11,245 nt of DNA from Gammaproteobacteria bacterium (lineage in GTDB: Bacteria > Pseudomonadota > Gammaproteobacteria > GRL18). The position numbers and the translations under genes are program-made. Each line of letters opens with the position of its first letter. The stretch's first letter is position 1. This document shows positions 7,215 to 11,245 of the stretch, one piece after another. Where the stretch lies: NCBI GenBank assembly GCA_027076245.1, contig JALTKC010000473.1:1-11245 (forward strand), read 5' to 3'. The notes beneath the pieces were generated by a model. The model ran no database searches. It saw only the letters and a program-made list of their open reading frames with translations, and was not told the origin of the DNA.

Positions 7215-8243
7215 TTAAAGCGGAACCGGACAGGGTTGTTTTAGTTTAAATAATTTCCTGCAGGCATTAATACCCCGAATCCAGTGTCTGTTTTGTTTCT
7301 GACACAGTGATTTTAATTGCTGTTCCGGACCGATAAAGGAATAAAAACCTTTGGAGAACCCATTAACGGTATCTATCCAGGTTGATTCATCCAGTTGTAA
7401 TTTTTGCAGTATGGTTGGTGTTGTGGACTTGATATAGCCCCGTTTATCTTCCCGGACTATTCGACCCGTCCAGTCAGCCAGTTCAAGATAGTCTGTAAGT
7501 GTAAAGGCAATACCGTTTTCTTTAAGTGAACTACCGATAAAGGCTGAGAGTTTAATGGTTGGGGTGGTTTGTGATGAAGGTTGGGGTGATGGCTTGCTTG
7601 TTTCAGTCAGTGCTTCTATACGCTGTTTGATAGAGGTGTAGTCTGATTGTTCCAGGGTATCACACAGCTCAGCCCGGACGGGGTTTAAATCGACATAAAC
7701 CATACAGCTAAGAATGGCCTGTTCATCCAGCAGAGCCTGGCTTTTAAAGCGACCTTCCCAGAACCGGCCGGTACACTGGTCTTCGGCATTGGCTTTACGG
7801 GCGATATGCTCATTGAGACAGCGCATAAACCAGCTGATATCCATTAAGCGTTCTCTGAACAGGTTAATGGTTTCTCTGGCTTTGTTCTGCTCGGCTTCAG
7901 ACTGGCATTGGCCATTAAGATAGTGTTCCACCAGCACAGGAATTGAAAAGAGCTGTTCCCAGCGTTGTATTACTTCTTTATCAGACCAGCTTTGGGCAAG
8001 CGGTACATTGATTTTCAGTACAGTATGGCAATGATTGGACATCACCGCATAGGCACAGACCTCAATGGCAAAGGTGTTTGATAACAGGGCCAGTCGTTCA
8101 ACAATCCATTGTTTACGGTGGCTGTAATCCTTCTGGGCAACCCTATCAGTACCACAGAGAAAGGTACGTCTGACACAGCGGGAAATGCAGTGGTAATAAG
8201 GGGTTTCAGAAAGGCTGATTTGCTGTTTTCTTGGGGTTGGCAT
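7215..8243 (-). CDS. Y1 (HUH) transposase of the IS200-like/RAYT superfamily
   Basis: This is a single-strand DNA endonuclease-like protein of 342 aa. The Y1 domain starts with SETPYYHCISRCVRRTFLCG (about 12-31). The metal-binding HUH motif is SNHCHTVL, with H71 and H73. The RAYT-like signature GRFWEGRFKSQALLDEQAIL (159-178) is followed by VYVDLNPVRAEL (182-193), whose tyrosine Y183 is the candidate nucleophile. A low-complexity S/P/Q/T linker (about 215-230) leads to a C-terminal domain of about 110 residues of unknown role. I chose the ATG at 8243 because AGGAG lies eight bases before it and MPTPRKQQ is a typical start; the frame also opens at 8312 but without support. Related proteins act on hairpin-containing repeats, but no clear REP hairpins flank this copy. 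No frameshift is visible. The gene is divergent from the brnT-like gene. Confidence 0.85.
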   Translation of the reverse strand: MPTPRKQQISLSETPYYHCISRCVRRTFLCGTDRVAQKDYSHRKQWIVERLALLSNTFAIEVCAYAVMSNHCHTVLKINVPLAQSWSDKEVIQRWEQLFSIPVLVEHYLNGQCQSEAEQNKARETINLFRERLMDISWFMRCLNEHIARKANAEDQCTGRFWEGRFKSQALLDEQAILSCMVYVDLNPVRAELCDTLEQSDYTSIKQRIEALTETSKPSPQPSSQTTPTIKLSAFIGSSLKENGIAFTLTDYLELADWTGRIVREDKRGYIKSTTPTILQKLQLDESTWIDTVNGFSKGFYSFIGPEQQLKSLCQKQNRHWIRGINACRKLFKLKQPCPVPL

Positions 8244-8325
8244 GGGATTAACTCCTTTTAATCTGCTTTGACTGGCTCCATGAAGTATGCAACATATTTG
8301 TACGATAATCAAACAAACAAATTCT

Positions 8326-8364
8326 GGCTGTCCTGAATAACTACTTAGGCTATCCTGAATAACT
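8326..8364. repeat. Two-copy tandem repeat, 17 bp at 22-bp period
   Basis: GGCTGTCCTGAATAACT at 8326-8342 is repeated as GGCTATCCTGAATAACT at 8348-8364, a match of 16 of 17 bases, offset by 22 bp (about two helical turns). The pair lies upstream of the toxin-antitoxin genes and next to the palindrome at 8370-8391, between the divergent transposase and toxin genes. Spacing by two turns would place bound protein on one face of the DNA. It may be an operator array or a recombination scar; the sequence alone cannot decide. Confidence 0.6.
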
Positions 8365-8369
8365 CATGG

Positions 8370-8391
8370 GATATGGCTATTTAGCCATATC
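8370..8391. promoter_or_regulatory. Perfect palindrome upstream of brnT, probable TA operator
   Basis: The arms GATATGGCTA and TAGCCATATC are perfect 10-bp inverted repeats separated by TT. The palindrome ends 17 bases before the brnT ATG. Ribbon-helix-helix antitoxins of the BrnA/CopG type bind such palindromes and repress their own operon, so an operator is the simplest reading. A weak -10 (TATATT, 8397-8402) lies just downstream, and its -35 would fall inside the palindrome, so binding would block RNA polymerase. Confidence 0.6.
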
Positions 8392-8408
8392 GGTGCTATA
8401 TTTATCTC

Positions 8409-8699
8409 ATGAGTAAGCCTAATTTCGAGTGGGATGAAGCAAAAAATGAGGAAAACCTGCAAAAACATGGGGTTACATTCTATGAGGCACAGTATGCTTT
8501 CTTAGATAGCAATCGCATTATTGCTGAGGATCTGGCTCATAGCCAAAATGAAAAGCGATATTATTGTTTTGGTCTAAATCAGCAAGGCACAGGCATTCTC
8601 ACCGTACGGTTTACTTATCGGTCTGATTGCATTCGTATATTTGGTGCAGGTTATTGGCGTAAAGGTAAAAAGATCTATGAACAAACCAATTCAATATAG
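8409..8699 (+). CDS. brnT: BrnT-family toxin (ribonuclease), type II toxin-antitoxin system
   Basis: This 96-aa protein has the BrnT (DUF497) family layout: FEWDEAKNEENLQKHGVTFYEA at the N-terminus (6-27), an acidic DLAHSQNEKR segment (41-50), ILTVRFTYRSDCIRIFGA (63-80) and a basic helix ending KKIYE. BrnT proteins are small RelE-fold RNases that inhibit translation. The end of the usual 'IRIISAR' motif is altered here to IRIFGAG. The start at 8409 is the only one possible, as a stop lies 27 bases upstream in frame with no other start between. There is no Shine-Dalgarno sequence in front, and a -10-like box ends seven bases before the ATG, so the mRNA may be leaderless or nearly so. The stop overlaps the antitoxin gene by 23 bases, typical for the pair. 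Confidence 0.88.
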   Translation: MSKPNFEWDEAKNEENLQKHGVTFYEAQYAFLDSNRIIAEDLAHSQNEKRYYCFGLNQQGTGILTVRFTYRSDCIRIFGAGYWRKGKKIYEQTNSI

Positions 8700-8919
8700 C
8701 AATGAGCCTTTGGGTGATCTAAAAGTAGTCTCTGACTTTTTACCTTCACCCGAAGAACTGGCGCTTAAGCAAAAAAATACTAAAGTCACCATATCTCTCA
8801 GTTCTGAGAGCGTGGCTTACTTCAAAGAAACTGCAAAAAAACATCACATGCAGTATCAAAAGATGATTCGGCAGTTATTAGATGAGTATGTAACACATCA
8901 AAAAAGTGCTAACAAATAG
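8677..8919 (+). CDS. brnA: BrnA/CopG-type ribbon-helix-helix antitoxin
   Basis: This 80-aa protein would neutralise the BrnT-like toxin and bind operator DNA. After a disordered N-terminus, FLPSPEELALKQKNTKVTIS leads into the ribbon-helix-helix fold (about 36-72): strand KVTISLS, helix ESVAYFKETAKKH, then QYQKMIRQLLDEYV. This is the CopG-like antitoxin form commonly paired with BrnT. I chose ATG 8677 rather than an upstream TTG at 8641 because conserved residues begin after it. Translation is probably coupled to brnT by the 23-base overlap; an AAGG lies 11 bases upstream. The last codons run into an inverted repeat, as cassette genes often do with attC. Confidence 0.82.
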   Translation: MNKPIQYSNEPLGDLKVVSDFLPSPEELALKQKNTKVTISLSSESVAYFKETAKKHHMQYQKMIRQLLDEYVTHQKSANK

Positions 8920-8972
8920 CAATTAATCCAGGGCACAAACACGTGCACAGGACTGATAATCGTTATTTTGTT
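8911..8972. repeat. Imperfect inverted repeat spanning the brnA/DUF2818 convergent ends (terminator or degenerate attC)
   Basis: AACAAATAGCAATTA on the left pairs, with one bulge and one mismatch, with TAATCGTTATTTTGTT on the right. Further in, ATCC pairs loosely with GGA, and GCAC (8934-8937) pairs with GTGC (8943-8946). The 62-base span contains the last codons and stop of brnA and the last codon and stop of the minus-strand DUF2818 gene. The outer bases are AAC and GTT, and the stem is bulged with an unpaired middle, as in attC. However, the right end (GTTTTTA) does not fit GTTRRRY and the left end (TGCTAAC) misses RYYYAAC at two positions. The alternative is a weak bidirectional terminator: a T run follows, but the stem is A/T-rich. 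Confidence 0.4.
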
Positions 8973-9304
8973 TTTAAATATTTTTTTAGATCATAGTGGT
9001 ATAAAAAGCCCGGCAGAGCAAATACCAGAAACAGGCAGATGGTAATAAAGTAAAATTCCCAGTTCTGGGAGAAGTTCCAGAATTCCCAGACGGGCTTATA
9101 CGCCTGACCATACAGCTTGGTTTCCAGACCAATGGCAATGGCCATAACCACCAGGTACATTAAAAACCATTCAGCAAATCTTAGCCAGAAGCCTTTACCC
9201 TTATCAGAACCAAACACCAGCAATACCTTATCCGTTAAAAACGGCAGGTTTGCGGCAATAATGGCAATAAAGAACAAAATGGTAATAGCAACACTGGTAT
9301 TCAT
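8963..9304 (-). CDS. DUF2818 family membrane protein, nuo-linked
   Basis: This is a 113-aa integral membrane protein with three hydrophobic segments, at about 5-20, 46-60 and 83-103. It ends in a basic tail (KKYLKTK). The segments FLTDKVLLVFG, KGFWLRFAEW and WEFYFITICLFLVFALPGFLYHYDLKK match DUF2818, a small family often found directly downstream of nuoN; its role is not established. Association with assembly or stability of complex I is inference from position only. The ATG at 9304 is preceded by AAAGG at a seven-base spacing. It lies 62 bases after nuoN, separated by a stem-loop, and is probably the last gene of the nuo operon. Confidence 0.85.
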   Translation of the reverse strand: MNTSVAITILFFIAIIAANLPFLTDKVLLVFGSDKGKGFWLRFAEWFLMYLVVMAIAIGLETKLYGQAYKPVWEFWNFSQNWEFYFITICLFLVFALPGFLYHYDLKKYLKTK

Positions 9305-9319
9305 GGTTGGGCCTTTGAA

Positions 9320-9349
9320 CTGTCTCTTTTAGCAATAGAAAAGAGACAG
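9320..9349. promoter_or_regulatory. Perfect 11-bp stem-loop between nuoN and DUF2818 gene
   Basis: CTGTCTCTTTT (9320-9330) and AAAAGAGACAG (9339-9349) form a perfect 11-bp stem with an eight-base loop. Read in the direction of nuo transcription, the stem is not followed by a T run, so it is not a classical intrinsic terminator. It lies 15 bases before the DUF2818 ATG. A partial terminator, an RNase barrier protecting nuoN mRNA, or a processing site are all possible. Confidence 0.6.
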
Positions 9350-9366
9350 CAGAGAAACTGGAAGGT

Positions 9367-10797
9367 TCAGGAGAAAGTATTAATACACAGAGCGATTAAG
9401 GCAGTAGGATACAGTCCCAGAGCCAGAATGGCAACACCGTTAATGCTTAGAGCCATACGAATGTCCATACTGGCCTTGATGGGTGTGTTATCCATAGGTT
9501 TGTCAAAGTAAATAACTTTAACAACACGCAGGTAATAGAAGGCACCAATAACCGAAGTGACGACACCGACTATGGCCAGCCAGACCAGACCGCTGTTAAC
9601 TGCTTCCTGCAGTACTGAAATTTTTGCCCAGAAGCCCAGGAATGGAGGCACACCCGCCATGGAAAACAGAATGGCCATCATAATAAAGGCAAACCAGGGG
9701 CTTTTCTGGTTCAGTCCCTTAAAGTCATCAATATTATCCGCTTCAAAACCTGCCCGGCTTAGTAAAGCAATCATACCAAAACCACCGACACTCATAATGG
9801 CATAAACAATGGCATAAAACATGGAAGCACCATAACCGGCCTGAGTACCGGTCAGCACGCCCATAACAATAAAGCCGACATGAGCAATAGTGGAGTAGGC
9901 AAACATTCTCTTCAGATTGGTCTGAGCAATGGCGATAATATTACCCAGAGCCATGGATAATACGGACAGGATAATCAGGATCATCTGCCAGTCAGCATGC
10001 ATATCGGTCAGACCGTCCACCAGCAGGCGGTACATCATGGCAAAGGCGGCTATTTTAGGTGCGCTGGAAATATACAGTGTGACAGAAGTGGGTGAACCCT
10101 GGTACACATCGGGCATCCACATATGAAACGGTACCGCACCCAGTTTAAAGGCAATACCCAGGATAATAAAGACCAGACCAAAACTCATCACTACCCTGTC
10201 GGCAGTGGAAACGGCTTTATTAATGGTGGCCAGATCCAGAGAACCGGTTACCCCATAAACCATGGACATACCGTAAAGGAGCATACCGGAAGCAATGGCA
10301 CCCAGTATAAAGTATTTCATGGCGGCTTCAGAAGCTATCGCTGAATCACGCTGCATGGCGATCATGGCATACATGGACAGGGATAATAATTCCAGTCCTA
10401 AATACACGGTCAGAAAGTTACCGGCAGACACCATTACCATCATACCCAGTACCCCGAACAGGCCCAGGATAAAATATTCACCTTTATAGATGTTTCGATC
10501 AATCAGATAGTCTTTTGCATAAATAAATACACCCATTACCACTATGCAGATGGCTACTTTTAAAATAATGGCCATGGGGTCAAGAATAAAGGAACCGTTA
10601 AAGGTCGTCACCGTCTCCTGTGCATAACCGGTAAAAGACAAAATAGCCGTAGCGGCCAGAGCAATCAGCGACAGCATATAGGTGGCGCCACGGCTGTCAT
10701 CTTTTAAAAACAGGTCGATGATTAAAATAGCACACACCATCGTCAGCAAAAAGATTTCGGGCATCGCCGGCATAAAATCAGGTGTTACAAAATTCAT
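9367..10797 (-). CDS. nuoN: NADH-quinone oxidoreductase subunit N (NuoN)
   Basis: NuoN is one of three antiporter-like proton-pumping subunits in the membrane arm of respiratory complex I. The 476-aa protein is close to the E. coli length (485) and is almost entirely transmembrane helices. Key pumping residues are readable: E136 in YLGLELLSLSMYAM, K218 in FKLGAVPFHMWMPDVYQGSP, K248 in SSAPKIAAF, and K392 in PPFLGFWAKISVLQ. The segment YSTIAHVGFI (301-310) is also typical. The ATG at 10797 has a weak AAGAG ten bases upstream and follows the nuoM stop by 32 bases, so it belongs to the same operon. No truncation or frameshift is seen. Confidence 0.98.
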   Translation of the reverse strand: MNFVTPDFMPAMPEIFLLTMVCAILIIDLFLKDDSRGATYMLSLIALAATAILSFTGYAQETVTTFNGSFILDPMAIILKVAICIVVMGVFIYAKDYLIDRNIYKGEYFILGLFGVLGMMVMVSAGNFLTVYLGLELLSLSMYAMIAMQRDSAIASEAAMKYFILGAIASGMLLYGMSMVYGVTGSLDLATINKAVSTADRVVMSFGLVFIILGIAFKLGAVPFHMWMPDVYQGSPTSVTLYISSAPKIAAFAMMYRLLVDGLTDMHADWQMILIILSVLSMALGNIIAIAQTNLKRMFAYSTIAHVGFIVMGVLTGTQAGYGASMFYAIVYAIMSVGGFGMIALLSRAGFEADNIDDFKGLNQKSPWFAFIMMAILFSMAGVPPFLGFWAKISVLQEAVNSGLVWLAIVGVVTSVIGAFYYLRVVKVIYFDKPMDNTPIKASMDIRMALSINGVAILALGLYPTALIALCINTFS

Positions 10798-10829
10798 AAT
10801 AGTTTTACTCTTGTCCTGTTCTGTCTGTC

Positions 10830-11245
10830 TTAAGGCAGTTTGGATACCGAAATATGGTTAATTAAATTGTCAATCGTGGCATGCATAACATCCAGTATGG
10901 GTGCAGGATACAAACCAATCGCCAGTACCGCAATGGCCAGCACCAGCATCATAAAAAATTCCCGTTTGGACATATCTTCCAGATTTTCTACCTGCTCATT
11001 AGCCACCGGACCAAAGACGACCCGTTTTATCATCCACAGGGTATAAGCCGCACCAATAATCAGGGTAATGGCGGCCAGGAAGGCATACCAGAAGTTAGCT
11101 TTAAAGGCCGACATAATGACCATAAATTCACCCACAAAACCGGAAGTACCGGGCAGGCCGGCATTGGCCATGGCAAAAAATACCGCAAAAGTGGCAAAGG
11201 CCGGCATGGTATTGACCACACCACCATAGTCTTTAATCATACGGG
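10830..11245 (-). CDS. nuoM: NADH-quinone oxidoreductase subunit M (NuoM), C-terminal part, cut by window edge
   Basis: About the last 138 residues of NuoM, another antiporter-like proton channel subunit of complex I, are present. The frame is open to the right edge, so the methionine at 11240 is internal. Family landmarks are FFAMANAGLPGTSGFVGEF (matching the NuoM P-G-T-x-x-F-V-G-E-F motif), a Y-T-L-W-M-I-K-R-V-V-F-G stretch, then MSKREFFMMLVLAIAVLAIGLYPAPILD. It ends VSKLP with TAA at 10830-10832. The gene order nuoM-nuoN is conserved, and the rest of the nuo operon is expected beyond the right edge. Confidence 0.97.
   Translation of the reverse strand, partial: RMIKDYGGVVNTMPAFATFAVFFAMANAGLPGTSGFVGEFMVIMSAFKANFWYAFLAAITLIIGAAYTLWMIKRVVFGPVANEQVENLEDMSKREFFMMLVLAIAVLAIGLYPAPILDVMHATIDNLINHISVSKLP

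Noticed and set aside
8244..8312. Longer N-terminus for the HUH transposase starting at 8312
   Set aside because: The added 23 residues do not look like the family, and a clear AGGAG site supports the ATG at 8243.
1..11245. CRISPR arrays, tRNA or rRNA genes, replication origin
   Set aside because: No regularly spaced repeats, no cloverleaf-like sequence with tRNA T-loop motif and no rRNA segments were seen by eye on either strand.

Overview
The window looks like a chromosomal segment of a gammaproteobacterium, probably aquatic, with moderate-to-low GC. The evidence is a RecC and a RecB N-terminus of the enterobacterial RecBCD type, and a complex I operon end (nuoM-nuoN) followed by a DUF2818 gene. 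I cannot name a genus.

Region 1 (1-3820, minus strand) holds recC (complete) and the first 124 codons of recB, overlapping by one base, behind a good sigma70-like promoter at 3752-3787. These encode subunits of the RecBCD helicase-nuclease.

Region 2 (about 3821-8970) is an accessory island that reads as a small, decayed chromosomal integron. On the minus strand is a 491-aa integron integrase with an unusual N-terminal extension. Just outside its start is an attI-like simple site (5401-5419) with a GTTAGGT core. Facing away from it is one cassette-like gene (5454-6455) for an unrecognised coiled-coil protein with two membrane helices. Immediately after that gene, the first half-core of an attC site is interrupted by the 3' end of a group IIC intron in antisense orientation. 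This is the known insertion habit of 'IIC-attC' introns. The intron is 5'-truncated, keeping only the maturase C-terminus and RNA domains V-VI. Then follow a Y1/RAYT-type HUH transposase gene (minus) and a divergent BrnT/BrnA-type toxin-antitoxin pair (plus). The pair has a palindrome and a tandem repeat in front, and an attC-sized imperfect inverted repeat behind its last codons.

Region 3 (8963-11245, minus strand) is the 3' end of the nuo operon: the C-terminus of nuoM, complete nuoN, a perfect 11-bp stem-loop, and a DUF2818 membrane protein gene.

The two flanks are housekeeping genes in the same orientation. The island between them carries a recombinase, its likely site, a cassette, retroelement and transposase remnants, and a stabilising TA module. 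The least explained items are the membrane coiled-coil cassette protein and the extended integrase.
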